A stretch of DNA of 64,000 nucleotides, taken from contig JAXHUR010000003.1 in NCBI GenBank assembly GCA_034189505.1, forward strand, positions 4,990-68,989, read 5' to 3'. The first letter of the stretch is position 1; every line of letters starts with the position of its first letter. Under the pieces are notes generated by a model that was given only the letters and a program-made list of their open reading frames with translations, made no database searches and had not been told where the DNA came from. The position numbers and the translations under genes were made by a program. The DNA is from Geoalkalibacter_A sp034189505 (GTDB lineage: Bacteria; Desulfobacterota; Desulfuromonadia; Desulfuromonadales; Geoalkalibacteraceae). Of this stretch, positions 42,383 through 50,545 are shown piece after piece.

Positions 42383-42432
42383 AAGAACAAGCCCCGTGCA
42401 GCACATTGCCATGCAGCACGGGGCTTGTTCTT
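42383..42432. terminator. bidirectional terminator
   Basis: A perfect 17-bp stem (42383-42399 with 42416-42432) between the coiled-coil gene and the convergent GGDEF regulator gene, 8 bases from the stop of the latter. It can serve both. Confidence 0.85.
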
Positions 42433-42440
42433 GTGCATTT

Positions 42441-43373
42441 TCAACTGCAGTCAAGATCATGCATGGTGCGAACGCAGTCGCGTCCCTCTTTTTTAGCCAG
42501 ATAGAGCGCGTCATCGGCGATGCGGATCAGATCGTCCACAGAATGAATGTTTTCGCAAGGATAGCAGGCTACGCCCAGGCTGACGCTGATTTTCTCGTTC
42601 ACCATATTGCCGCCGAAACTCAGTTCACCGGTGGCTGTACGCAGTCGCTCCGCCACCTGTACGGCCATCTCCAGGTCGGAGTCCGGCAGGACCAGGGCGA
42701 ATTCCTCGCCGCCGTAACGCGCGGCCAGGTCATATTCACGCAGATGCCTGCGTAGCAGGCTGGCCATTTCAGTCAGGACTTCATCTCCGGCCTGATGGCC
42801 GAAGGTGTCGTTGAATTTTTTGAAGTGGTCGATGTCAACCATGATCAGTGAAAAAGGTGCCTCGCCGCGGCTGCTGCGCTTGAATTCCCGGGTCAGAGTC
42901 TCCATCAGGTGGCGCCGGTTGGCCAACCGCGTCAGGGGGTCGGTGTTGGAAAGTTCCAGCAGCAGTTGATTGCTTTCCTTGAGGCTGTCCTGCAGGGATT
43001 TGACCTTGAGCTGCACCTTGACGCGGGCGATCAGTTCGCCTGGGTCGAAAGGTTTGGTGACATAATCGCTGGCTCCCAGCTCAAGACCGCGGATTTTATC
43101 TTCCCGGTTTTCCTTGCCGGTGAGCATGATCACCGGGATGTCGCGCAGCTCCTCGCGGGTTTTCACCATAGCGAGGAATTTGAAGCCGTCGATGCCGGGC
43201 ATATCCACGTCGCACAGCACAACATCCACCGGTTGTGCAACAACCTTTTTAAAACCCTCCAGGCCGTCACCAGCCTCAAAATAGCGATTGAACAGGGAGT
43301 TCTGCTGGAGGATTTCGAGAATATGCTGTCGTCCGACCTTGGAGTCGTCGACAATGAGAATGGAATTATCCAT
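42441..43373 (-). CDS. response regulator with diguanylate cyclase (REC-GGDEF)
   Basis: 310 aa. Receiver domain 1-120: ILIVDDSKVGRQHIL (acidic pair), DVVLCDVDMPGIDG (phospho-acceptor Asp), PVIMLTGKEN and VTKPFDPGEL (Lys). A coiled linker leads to a GGDEF domain (~140-305): DPLTRLANRRHL, MVDIDHFKKFNDTFGHQAGDEVL, RYGGEEFALVLP (catalytic GGEEF) and an I-site REYD exactly five residues before it, so product inhibition by c-di-GMP is likely. Makes c-di-GMP on phosphorylation. No histidine kinase is adjacent. The PilZ protein at 10.1 kb is a possible effector in the same genome. Confidence 0.95.
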   Translation of the reverse strand: MDNSILIVDDSKVGRQHILEILQQNSLFNRYFEAGDGLEGFKKVVAQPVDVVLCDVDMPGIDGFKFLAMVKTREELRDIPVIMLTGKENREDKIRGLELGASDYVTKPFDPGELIARVKVQLKVKSLQDSLKESNQLLLELSNTDPLTRLANRRHLMETLTREFKRSSRGEAPFSLIMVDIDHFKKFNDTFGHQAGDEVLTEMASLLRRHLREYDLAARYGGEEFALVLPDSDLEMAVQVAERLRTATGELSFGGNMVNEKISVSLGVACYPCENIHSVDDLIRIADDALYLAKKEGRDCVRTMHDLDCS

Positions 43374-43457
43374 CGCGTGTGATCTTCATCTTTACTGATT
43401 AGTTTCCTTAAATGATAGTCCTGCTCAGAGGGTATTGTAAAGAGAAATCGTCTTCTT

Positions 43458-43485
43458 TTGACTTCTTTTTGTGCCGGGTTGTACT
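43458..43485 (+). promoter_or_regulatory. promoter-like pair upstream of sRNA candidate
   Basis: TTGACT (43458-43463), a 16-base spacer and TGTACT (43480-43485). Followed about 140 bases later by an intrinsic terminator with no coding frame between. Confidence 0.4.
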
Positions 43486-43490
43486 GAACA

Positions 43491-43667
43491 GTTCTGCAAT
43501 TTCCACGCCCAATATTGGCCTGGACTAAGAATGCCTGACAAATGGGAGGACTATAGAATCAAGGCGGAAAGTGAGTTGTTGATTAAAGCAGGAGTGTTGC
43601 AGCCGGTATCGGGGAGGGGGTTGGAAAAGAACCCCGATGCGAAAAGCACGCAGAGCGGGGTCTTTTT
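43491..43667 (+). ncRNA. candidate small noncoding RNA
   Basis: An intergenic unit with a promoter-like pair (43458-43485) and an intrinsic terminator at about 43625-43667 (ACCCCG/CGGGGT with a bulged A-T extension and TTTTT). No frame longer than about 60 codons looks like protein. I do not recognise a known RNA family. Existence of a transcript is inferred. The remaining gap (43374-43457) shows nothing else. Confidence 0.4.
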
Positions 43668-43677
43668 AATTTGCAAT

Positions 43678-43849
43678 TCTGAAATTGATGGCGTCGCAAA
43701 AACTCACCAACTGCTGCGTTGCTGCAATTGCTCTCGCTGCTTCGACGTACGTAAGTACGCCTCATTGCTCGACAATCGCGCGCCTTGCATTTGGCGCTTT
43801 TTGCTTAGCCATCGACATTGATGCTTTTCTGCGAAAGCATCTGAAATTG
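43678..43849. mobile_element. MITE-like element flanked by 10-bp direct repeats
   Basis: TCTGAAATTG occurs at 43678-43687 and again at 43840-43849, like a target-site duplication. The 152 bases between hold GATGGCGTCGCAAAAA and, inverted, GCTTTTTGCTTAGCCATC (43801-43813 region), plus a hairpin GATGCTTT...AAAGCATC (43820-43841). No coding capacity. It resembles dispersed noncoding repeats of desulfuromonads from memory. Only one copy is in the window. Confidence 0.55.
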
Positions 43850-43866
43850 GACGGAATGATTACAAA

Positions 43867-44934
43867 TCAGCTGATGCGTCGGCCGCCGTGTTCGCGCAGT
43901 TGCTGCGCCGCGTGCCGCAGCATGCGTTCGGTCGTTTCCCAGTCCACGCATTTATCGGTGATGGAGACGCCGTACTGCAGTTCACTGAGGGTCTGTTTCA
44001 TGGGCTGGTTGCCGGCGTGGATGTTGCTCTCGATCATCAGGGCGCAGATCGAACGATTGCCGTTTTTGATCTGGTCGATCACGTCGAGCATGACCTGCTC
44101 CTGGAGATCATGATTCTTGCGGGAATTGGCGTGGCTGCAGTCGACCATGATCGCCTGATTCAGATCGTTGCGGGTCAGCAGTTCTTCCACCCGTGCAATG
44201 TCCTCTGCCGAATAATTTGGTTTGTCATTGCCGCCGCGCAGCACGATGTGGGTGTCGGGGTTGCCGATGGTGTGCACGATGGAACTGCGCCCCTCGTTGT
44301 TGATGCCGAGAAAGCTGTGGGAGTGGCGCGCCGCCGCCATGGCATCGAGGGCGATCTGCAGGTTCCCGTCGGTTCCGTTTTTAAACCCGATGGGAAAGGA
44401 CAGACCGCTCGACATTTCACGATGGGTCTGGGATTCGGTGGTGCGTGCCCCGATCGCTCCCCAGCTCACCAGATCGGCCAGGTAATGAGGGGTGATGGGG
44501 TCGAGCATCTCGCCGGCCACCGGCAACTCGAGATCGGTGATTGAGCTCAGCAGCCGCCGGGCGACGCCGAGGCCTTTGGAAATCTGGTGTGTCCCGTTGA
44601 GGTCCGGGTCGTTGATCAGCCCTTTCCAGCCGATGGTGGTGCGCGGCTTCTCGAAATAAACCCGCATGACCAGCAGCAGATCGTCGGATAGTTCCCGGTG
44701 CAGTTTTGCCAGCCGCGCCGCATAATCGATGGCGGCGCGTGGGTCGTGAATGGAGCAGGGACCCACCACCACCATCAGGCGGCGATCGCGCTGGTGAATG
44801 ATGTCAAGCACCTGTTGACGGGAGGCCGCCACGAACTGGGCGGCTTTCTCCGACAGGGGAAAAACCTGCTTGAGGTCCGAAGGAGAAACAATGGGAGTGA
44901 ATGTTTTGACTTTGAGATTGTTGGTGCGAATCAT
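43867..44934 (-). CDS. aroG: 3-deoxy-7-phosphoheptulonate synthase (DAHP synthase, class I AroF/G/H type)
   Basis: First step of aromatic amino acid synthesis: PEP + erythrose 4-phosphate to DAHP. 355 aa from ATG 44934. Motifs: LMVVVGPCSIHDPRAAIDYA, VYFEKPRTTIGWKGLINDPDL, LPVAGEMLDPITPHYL, SWGAIGARTTESQTHR, FPIGFKNGTDG, VLRGGNDKPNY and MVDCSHANSRK (metal ligands). This is the E. coli AroF/G/H class, about 350 aa, expected to be feedback-inhibited by one aromatic amino acid; which one cannot be told. A TTG at 45000 gives a longer frame that is less likely. The symbol is by class only. Confidence 0.95.
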   Translation of the reverse strand: MIRTNNLKVKTFTPIVSPSDLKQVFPLSEKAAQFVAASRQQVLDIIHQRDRRLMVVVGPCSIHDPRAAIDYAARLAKLHRELSDDLLLVMRVYFEKPRTTIGWKGLINDPDLNGTHQISKGLGVARRLLSSITDLELPVAGEMLDPITPHYLADLVSWGAIGARTTESQTHREMSSGLSFPIGFKNGTDGNLQIALDAMAAARHSHSFLGINNEGRSSIVHTIGNPDTHIVLRGGNDKPNYSAEDIARVEELLTRNDLNQAIMVDCSHANSRKNHDLQEQVMLDVIDQIKNGNRSICALMIESNIHAGNQPMKQTLSELQYGVSITDKCVDWETTERMLRHAAQQLREHGGRRIS

Positions 44935-45115
44935 AAAGCGCAGTCCGATCCGGATATATTGACGGTTAATATTCCAAGGCGTGGGAATGGTCGATTGCAA
45001 TGCACGATAATTTACGTGACTCCATAGCCTGTTGTCAAACCTGCGATGCTGCTAAGTACTGGTATGGAGCAGGTTTTCGACTATAGCAAAGTTTTGGTTG
45101 AAATAGGTAAATCGT

Positions 45116-45145
45116 TTGACATGAATTTAAGGATTTCGGTATAAA
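45116..45145 (+). promoter_or_regulatory. probable promoter of yggT-divIVA-yggU operon
   Basis: TTGACA (45116-45121), an 18-base spacer and TATAAA (45140-45145), about 85 bases before the yggT-like start. Strong sigma-70 match. Confidence 0.65.
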
Positions 45146-45229
45146 AGGCATTCAAATTAAAAAGAGTTTCGTTGTTTCTTCAAGCTGATTTCACGCTTCG
45201 GCGTGTTGAGATGAAAGGACTTTTGAGAC

Positions 45230-45526
45230 ATGGATATTATGGGGAGCCTGTTTGCCGCGGTTGTAAGAATCATTAACCTGGGGATCACCCTCTATATTTA
45301 TATCGTGATTGCCAGCGCCCTGATCTCCTGGGTCAATCCCGATCCCTACAACCCGATTGTGCGTTTTCTGCGCAATGCGACAGATCCGCTGCTTGATCGG
45401 ATTCGCCGCGCGCTCCCGGTGCAGATGGGAGGTTTTGACCTCTCTCCCATTGTTCTGATTTTCGGTCTTTATCTGGTTTCCGCCCTGCTGAACTCTTTAG
45501 CCATCGGCATGACGCGGGGATTTTAG
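45230..45526 (+). CDS. YggT-family membrane protein
   Basis: 98 aa, two to three membrane helices (LFAAVVRIINLGITLYIYIVIASALISW, FDLSPIVLIFGLYLVSALLNSL) with the family signature SWVNPDPYNPIVRFLRNATDPLLDRIRR shown in part as NPDPYNPIVRFL. YggT proteins sit near cell-division and YggS/DivIVA genes and affect envelope or osmotic functions. Followed by divIVA after 10 bases. Confidence 0.9.
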   Translation: MDIMGSLFAAVVRIINLGITLYIYIVIASALISWVNPDPYNPIVRFLRNATDPLLDRIRRALPVQMGGFDLSPIVLIFGLYLVSALLNSLAIGMTRGF

Positions 45527-45536
45527 CGGAGTTTTC

Positions 45537-46118
45537 ATGGCCATTACGCCTATAGACATCCAGCAGCATCAATTCAAATCTCAACTTCTGGGGTATGACA
45601 AGGCTGCTGTCGACCGTTTCCTCGAACTGGTGGCCGACGACCTTGAACGACTCCACCTGCAGCAGCAGCAGACGCGCGAGGAATTGGCCCGCACCCAGGA
45701 GGATCTGGCCCGGATGCGTGAACGCGAGTCGACTCTCAAACAGACCTTGATTACGGCGCAGAAAGTTACCGACGAGCTGCGCGACAACGCGCGCAAAGAA
45801 GCTGAAGTAATTATCGCAGACGCCCAGGTGCGGGCCGAGCAGATTGTGCGGGAGGCAGAAAACCGGCGTATCGGGCTGATCAACGAGGTGCAGGAACTTA
45901 AGCGCCAGAAGGTCTCCTTTGAATCCGGCCTGCGTGCTCTGGTGGAAAGCCATCTGCGGCTGCTCGATCTCGACGCGCTGCCGTTGAGTCGCAGGGAGGA
46001 TGCGCACGATGCATTGCAGTCGACAGCCTCCCTGGAGGAGCTGGTCGGGGGGGAGGGCCCTCCCCGGAGCAACCCGAAGAAGGAAGACGAAGAAAGTGAT
46101 GAATTCGGCACTGACTGA
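45537..46118 (+). CDS. divIVA: DivIVA-domain protein
   Basis: 193 aa. N-terminal DivIVA membrane-binding segment ITPIDIQQHQFKSQLLGYDK (trimmed) then a long coiled coil (LQQQQTREELARTQEDLARM, ...). The C-terminus is acidic and Pro/Glu rich. DivIVA proteins bind curved membrane and recruit division or polarity factors. In Gram-negative delta bacteria they occur in this yggT-divIVA-yggU order. It overlaps the next gene by 20 bases, indicating coupling. Confidence 0.88.
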   Translation: MAITPIDIQQHQFKSQLLGYDKAAVDRFLELVADDLERLHLQQQQTREELARTQEDLARMRERESTLKQTLITAQKVTDELRDNARKEAEVIIADAQVRAEQIVREAENRRIGLINEVQELKRQKVSFESGLRALVESHLRLLDLDALPLSRREDAHDALQSTASLEELVGGEGPPRSNPKKEDEESDEFGTD

Positions 46119-46386
46119 AACTCAGGAAGGTGTCATTGTGGCTGTCTATGTGCAGCCGCGCGCCAGTCGCGACGAGGTGGTCGGCATGCATGGCGACGCC
46201 CTTCGCGTGCGGCTGACTGCGCCGCCGGTGGAAGGGGCGGCCAACCAGCGCTGCCGCGAGTTTCTTGCCAAACTTTTAAGGGTTCCCAAGTCGGATGTGA
46301 CATTGGTTTCCGGAGACAAATCCAGACATAAGCGACTTTTGATCCGGGGTGTCGATGCTGCCGCTGTTTTTGAACGGCTGAAATAG
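46099..46386 (+). CDS. DUF167 (YggU-family) protein
   Basis: 95 aa from ATG 46099, overlapping the end of divIVA by 20 bases. Typical YggU core: VYVQPRASRDEVVGMHGDALRVRLTAPPVEGAAN (shown in part), REFLAKLLRVPKSDVTLVSG and KRLLIRG. Small alpha/beta protein of unknown function, conserved in the division-associated cluster. Confidence 0.9.
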   Translation: MNSALTETQEGVIVAVYVQPRASRDEVVGMHGDALRVRLTAPPVEGAANQRCREFLAKLLRVPKSDVTLVSGDKSRHKRLLIRGVDAAAVFERLK

Positions 46387-46415
46387 GAGCCGGTCATTTT
46401 TTTGCCCGCTGTGCC

Positions 46416-46444
46416 TTGACATAGCGGATCTCCGGGATTAAATT
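46416..46444 (+). promoter_or_regulatory. probable promoter of the FmdB-like gene
   Basis: TTGACA (46416-46421), a 17-base spacer and TAAATT (46439-46444), 36 bases before the ATG. Confidence 0.55.
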
Positions 46445-46479
46445 AAGCGCGATTTCCGACCCAATGGAGGTGTTTCAAA

Positions 46480-46746
46480 ATGCCGATGTACGAATATCAG
46501 TGTGATGCCTGCGGCCGGGTTTTCGAGGCCCGGCAGAAATTTTCCGATGCTCCTCTGAGCGACTGCAGACTCTGTGGCGCCGGTCCGGTGACCAAGCTGA
46601 TCTCCCAGAGTGCGTTCACCCTCAAGGGAGGCGGCTGGTACCAGCAGGGTTACGGCACGAGCCAGGAAAAAGCTCCGGCGGCCTGCGCGGCGGCGAGCGG
46701 CGACAGCGGCGGTTGCGCGTCCTGTCCGAAAGCCGCAAACGAGTAA
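46480..46746 (+). CDS. FmdB-family zinc-ribbon protein
   Basis: 88 aa. MPMYEYQCDACGRVFEARQK then CRLCGAGPVTKLIS: two CxxC pairs forming the FmdB-type zinc ribbon. The C-terminus ends with GGCASCPKAANE, an extra CxxC seen in many anaerobe copies. Presumed regulatory or RNA/protein-binding; exact role unknown. Own promoter and terminator suggest a single-gene unit. Good ribosome site (GGAGGTGTTTC). Confidence 0.88.
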   Translation: MPMYEYQCDACGRVFEARQKFSDAPLSDCRLCGAGPVTKLISQSAFTLKGGGWYQQGYGTSQEKAPAACAAASGDSGGCASCPKAANE

Positions 46747-46768
46747 ATCCATAACGATCAACGATGCA

Positions 46769-46806
46769 ACACAAAAGACCCCGGATCCGGGGTCTTTTGT
46801 GTTTTC
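46769..46806. terminator. terminator after FmdB-like gene
   Basis: A perfect 34-base palindrome (46769-46802) centred on GGATCC, with A and T runs and a following TTTT. Functional on either strand. Confidence 0.9.
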
Positions 46807-46913
46807 GGCCTTTTGTGGACCGTGCGCCCGTCTTTACTTTCCCGCTTCCGTTGCGTATAGTTTGGTATCCTTATTCGATAAATTCCAATCCGATTTCAGG
46901 AGGTATGACAGGC

Positions 46914-47780
46914 GTGGCTCACATTATTGACGGTAAGGCGATTGCAAAGGAAATCCGGACCCGGATCAAGGACGAAACGGCAGAGCTGAAAAAGTGTGAT
47001 GTGACCCCCGGCCTGGCGGTGGTACTGGTGGGGGATGATCCGGCCAGCCGGGTTTACGTCACCATGAAGGAAAAGGCCTGTGCCGAAGCGGGAATTTTTT
47101 CCGATGAGCACAAACTGCCGGCGGAAACCAGCGAAGAGCAGCTGCTGGAACTTGTGGCCCAGCTCAACGCCGATGAGCGCATCGACGGCATCCTGGTGCA
47201 GCTGCCCCTCCCTGATCACATCGATGAGAGCAAGGTGCTGGAGGCGATTTCCCCTAAAAAGGACGTTGACGGGTTTCATCCCTACAATGTCGGCCGTCTG
47301 GCGACCGGCAACCCCCTGTTTAAGCCCTGCACGCCCTATGGCGTGATGAAGATGCTCGAGCACACCGGCGTGGATCTGACTGGCGCGGACGTTGTCGTGG
47401 TCGGTCGCTCCAATATCGTGGGCAAACCGGTGGCTCTGATGTGCCTGGCCCAGCACGCGACCGTGACCATCTGCCATTCCCGCACCCGCGACCTGGCCCA
47501 GCGGGTCAAAGCGGCGGATGTGGTCATTGCCGCAGTGGGACGCGCTGAGATGATCAAGGGAGAATGGATCAAGTCCGGCGCCACGGTGATCGACGTCGGC
47601 ATCAACCGCGTGGGCGAGAAAAAACTGGTGGGCGATGTGGAGTTCGCCGCGGCATCCGAAAAGGCCGCCGCCATTACGCCGGTGCCCGGCGGGGTCGGGC
47701 CCATGACCATTGCCATGCTGCTGCAGAATACCCTGGAAAGCGCCAAACGGCGCGCCTCCGGGTGCGGTTGCAGCAAGTAG
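46914..47780 (+). CDS. folD: methylene-THF dehydrogenase/cyclohydrolase FolD
   Basis: Bifunctional enzyme linking 5,10-methylene-THF and 10-formyl-THF. 288 aa if the GTG at 46914 is used; AGGAGG lies 10 bases before it, whereas the ATG at 46905 is only one base after it. Motifs: DGKAIAKEIRTRI, VLVGDDPASRVYVTMKEKAC (catalytic Lys), GILVQLPLPDHID, KDVDGFHPYNVGRL, PCTPYGVMKML and VVVVGRSNIVGKPVALM. The Cys-rich tail GCGCSK is unusual. It opens the one-carbon module with metVF and gcv genes. Confidence 0.96.
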   Translation: MAHIIDGKAIAKEIRTRIKDETAELKKCDVTPGLAVVLVGDDPASRVYVTMKEKACAEAGIFSDEHKLPAETSEEQLLELVAQLNADERIDGILVQLPLPDHIDESKVLEAISPKKDVDGFHPYNVGRLATGNPLFKPCTPYGVMKMLEHTGVDLTGADVVVVGRSNIVGKPVALMCLAQHATVTICHSRTRDLAQRVKAADVVIAAVGRAEMIKGEWIKSGATVIDVGINRVGEKKLVGDVEFAAASEKAAAITPVPGGVGPMTIAMLLQNTLESAKRRASGCGCSK

Positions 47781-47789
47781 CTGGAAAAC

Positions 47790-47833
47790 AAAAGAGCGTC
47801 CACGATCCCTTGGGAATCGGCGGGCGCTTTTTT
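47790..47833 (+). terminator. hairpin after folD
   Basis: AAAAGAGCG...CGCTTTTTT with inner pairing and a T run, between folD and metV. Partial termination would separate folD from the metVF-gcv genes. Confidence 0.65.
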
Positions 47834-47860
47834 CTTTGCCGGTCCTGTGAGGAACAAGTC

Positions 47861-48505
47861 ATGATCATCAGCAGGCAAAAAGAGAAAGAGAATCTGCTGC
47901 GTCACCTGGAAGGCAAGCATAAGCTGTTTCTGGTGGGGTGCGGCGCCTGCGCTACCGTGTGCAAGTCCGGCGGAGAGGAAGAGGTTTTCCAGATGCAGGA
48001 ATGGCTGGTTTCCACCGGGCGGGAGGTCACCGGCAGTGTCGTGATCGAGGAGGCCTGCCATATCATGCGGGCCGGCCGCGATCTGCGTCACAACAAAAGT
48101 GCCGTTGAAGAGGCTGATGCCCTGATGGTCATGACCTGCGGCGCGGGAATCCAGTCGATCTCGAGTCACACCGAAAAGCGGGTCATCGGCGCTCTGGATT
48201 CGTTGTTTCTCGGCAATGTCCGCCGCCTCGGCCAGTACGAAGAGAAGTGCTCGCTGTGCGGTGATTGCATTCTCAATGAAACCGCCGGCATCTGCCCCGT
48301 CACCAATTGCGCCAAGGGACTTCTCAATGGCCCCTGCGGCGGTATGGAAGAAGGCAGATGTGAGTCAGACCGCAACCTGGATTGTGCCTGGATGCTGATT
48401 TATGAGCGGCTCTCGCGCCAGGGGCGCAAAGGTGTGTTTGCACGGGTGGTGCCTGCCAAGGACTGGGGCCACCGCCATCAGCCCGGAAGACACAAGATTC
48501 GATAG
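47861..48505 (+). CDS. metV: MetV-like methylene-THF reductase C-terminal (MTHFR_C) protein
   Basis: 214 aa from ATG 47861. Cys-rich: LFLVGCGACATVCKSGG, CSLCGDCILNETAGICPV and CAKGLLNGPCGG, matching the MTHFR C-terminal domain (PF12225) of MetV. In acetogens MetV forms a complex with MetF and is needed for the reductase with ferredoxin or NADH electrons, and carries Fe-S or zinc sites. It overlaps the metF start by only 2 bases of gap, so MetVF is likely a complex here too. Confidence 0.88.
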   Translation: MIISRQKEKENLLRHLEGKHKLFLVGCGACATVCKSGGEEEVFQMQEWLVSTGREVTGSVVIEEACHIMRAGRDLRHNKSAVEEADALMVMTCGAGIQSISSHTEKRVIGALDSLFLGNVRRLGQYEEKCSLCGDCILNETAGICPVTNCAKGLLNGPCGGMEEGRCESDRNLDCAWMLIYERLSRQGRKGVFARVVPAKDWGHRHQPGRHKIR

Positions 48506-48507
48506 TC

Positions 48508-49365
48508 ATGTCGAAACTGGCAGAAAAACTTATCGCCGGGGAGTTCGTGGTAACGGCTGAAGTCGCACCCCCCAAAGGGGTGGATCTCGATGGGGTGCTT
48601 GCAACCGCGGCCAGTTTCCCGCCTGAAGTGGTTGCCGTCAATGTGACGGATAATCAGGGGGCCAATATGCGCATGGCGCCTCTGGTGGTGGCGACGCTGC
48701 TCCATCAGGGCGGCGTTGAGCCCGTCCTGCAGATGACCTGCCGGGACCGCAACCGCATGGCGCTGCAGTCCGACCTGCTCGGAGCGGCCGCCCTCGGCAT
48801 CAAAAATCTGCTGCTGCTCTCCGGGGATCATCCCCGCTTCGGCGACCATCCTCATGCGCGCGGGGTGTTCGACCTGGACTCGGTGCAATTGCTCCAGGCC
48901 GCAGACAGGCTGGCCTCCGGGCAGGACCTGGCCGGCAGGCCCCTGGGCGGCTCACCGGTCTTTTTCAGCGGGGCGGCTGTCAGCCCGCAGGCCGAGCCTT
49001 TCGAACTGATGTTTCAGAAGTTCCGCAAGAAAGTCGAGGCCGGGGCGCGGTTCTTCCAGACCCAGGCCGTTTTCTGCGAGAAGCCCCTGGCACGCTTTAT
49101 GGAGCAGGCCGCCCCTCTGCGTGTTCCCGTGCTGCTCGGGGTTCTGTTGTTGAAAAATGCCCGCATGGCCCGCTTTGTCCATGAACACGTCCCCGGGGTG
49201 CGGGTGCCGGAGCCTTTGATTGACCGCCTGGACGCCGCGGCCGATCCGCTGGAAGAAGGGGTGCGCATTGCCCGTGAAACGGTGAGTCTGGCCCGCCGGC
49301 ATTGTCAGGGTGTGCATCTGATGACGCTGGGGTGCGAGGATAGGATTTCAGAGATTCTTTGTTAG
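48508..49365 (+). CDS. metF: methylenetetrahydrofolate reductase
   Basis: Reduces 5,10-methylene-THF to 5-methyl-THF (reversible in the Wood-Ljungdahl direction). 285 aa TIM barrel: EFVVTAEVAPPKGVDL (catalytic Glu), VVAVNVTDNQGANMRM, LQMTCRDRNRMALQSDLLGA, LLLLSGDHPRFGDHP and GARFFQTQAVFC. Family-typical length without a regulatory domain. Lies 2 bases after metV; gcvT follows by 40 bases. Confidence 0.95.
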   Translation: MSKLAEKLIAGEFVVTAEVAPPKGVDLDGVLATAASFPPEVVAVNVTDNQGANMRMAPLVVATLLHQGGVEPVLQMTCRDRNRMALQSDLLGAAALGIKNLLLLSGDHPRFGDHPHARGVFDLDSVQLLQAADRLASGQDLAGRPLGGSPVFFSGAAVSPQAEPFELMFQKFRKKVEAGARFFQTQAVFCEKPLARFMEQAAPLRVPVLLGVLLLKNARMARFVHEHVPGVRVPEPLIDRLDAAADPLEEGVRIARETVSLARRHCQGVHLMTLGCEDRISEILC

Positions 49366-49405
49366 GCTTGTTTGAACGCGTCATTTTGAAGGGCAGGGAG
49401 GTGCC

Positions 49406-50500
49406 ATGTTGAAACATTCTCCTCTCCATGAAATTCATCAATCGCTTGGCGCGCGCATGGTCGAATTCGGCGGATGGCTGATGCCCGTGCGCTATTCCGG
49501 AGTGATCGACGAGCATCTGGCCGTTCGCAATGCTGCCGGCCTGTTCGATGTCTCCCACATGGGCGAAATTGAAGTCAAAGGGGCCGACGCTCTGGACTTT
49601 CTGCAGGATCTGACCGTCAACGATGTGAGTCTGCTGCAAAACGGCCAGGTGCAGTATACCGCCATGTGCTACCCTCACGGCGGTACCGTGGACGATCTTA
49701 CCCTCTACCGCTTCGACCACGACCATTTCCTTTTGTGCGTCAACGCCGCCAACATCGACAAAGACTTTGCCTGGATCGAGCAGGCCCGCACGGACAGCGG
49801 CTATACAGAGGTTCTCTGCCATAACCGCAGCTACGAATTTGCACAGCTCGCCCTGCAGGGACCTGCCTCGGAGGGCATATTATCCCGCCTTACCCAGACT
49901 CAACTGGATAAAATCGCCTACTACCATTTTCACGAGGGCCTGGTGGCCGATGTGCCGATGATCATCTCGCGCACCGGCTATACGGGGGAGGACGGCTTCG
50001 AGCTTTATCTGGCCCCCGATCAGGCCGAGCCCGTCTGGCAGGCACTCCTGGAGGCGGGGAAACCCGATGGACTGCTGCCGGCTGGTCTCGGAGCGCGCGA
50101 TACGCTGCGCCTCGAGGCGGGGCTTGCTCTCTACGGCCATGAGCTGAGTCCGGAAATCAGCCCTCTCGAAGCACGGCTGGGGTGGATTGTCAAATTGGAC
50201 AAGGGAGATTTTATCGGGCGCGCCGCTCTGGCTCGCATCAAGAATCAGGGGCCGCCCCGGAGATTGATCGGCCTGCAGATGACCGAGGCCGGAGTCCCTC
50301 GCGCCGGTTATGCGATTTTTCACCGTGACCGTCGCATCGGTCACGTGACCAGCGGCACTCTTTCTCCCTCTCTGCGCGAGGGGATTGCCCTGGCGCTCGT
50401 TGAACATGCTCCGCTGCTGCCTGGTACGGAGGTGCATGTCGAGATCCGCGGCCGTCGGGTTGCTGCGAAAGTTGTTAAACCCCCGTTTTTCCGTTCCTGA
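49406..50500 (+). CDS. gcvT: glycine cleavage T protein (aminomethyltransferase)
   Basis: Transfers the aminomethyl group from GcvH to THF, releasing ammonia. 364 aa: SLGARMVEFGGWLMPVRYSG, LFDVSHMGEIEVKGADALDF, QYTAMCYPHGGTVDDLTLYR, ISRTGYTGEDGFELY and LGARDTLRLEAGLALYGHEL. All folate-binding segments (Asp, Glu of DGFELY) are present. The start has AGGGAGG at good spacing. No glycine riboswitch is visible in the 40-base upstream gap. Confidence 0.97.
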   Translation: MLKHSPLHEIHQSLGARMVEFGGWLMPVRYSGVIDEHLAVRNAAGLFDVSHMGEIEVKGADALDFLQDLTVNDVSLLQNGQVQYTAMCYPHGGTVDDLTLYRFDHDHFLLCVNAANIDKDFAWIEQARTDSGYTEVLCHNRSYEFAQLALQGPASEGILSRLTQTQLDKIAYYHFHEGLVADVPMIISRTGYTGEDGFELYLAPDQAEPVWQALLEAGKPDGLLPAGLGARDTLRLEAGLALYGHELSPEISPLEARLGWIVKLDKGDFIGRAALARIKNQGPPRRLIGLQMTEAGVPRAGYAIFHRDRRIGHVTSGTLSPSLREGIALALVEHAPLLPGTEVHVEIRGRRVAAKVVKPPFFRS

Positions 50501-50545
50501 CCGGGGACGGCTGTTGCAAAATATTAATTTTCAGGAGGCAGGGAC

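Noticed and set aside
49366..49405. Glycine riboswitch in front of gcvT
   Set aside because: The gap to metF is only 40 bases and holds no aptamer-like sequence; none is visible before metV either.
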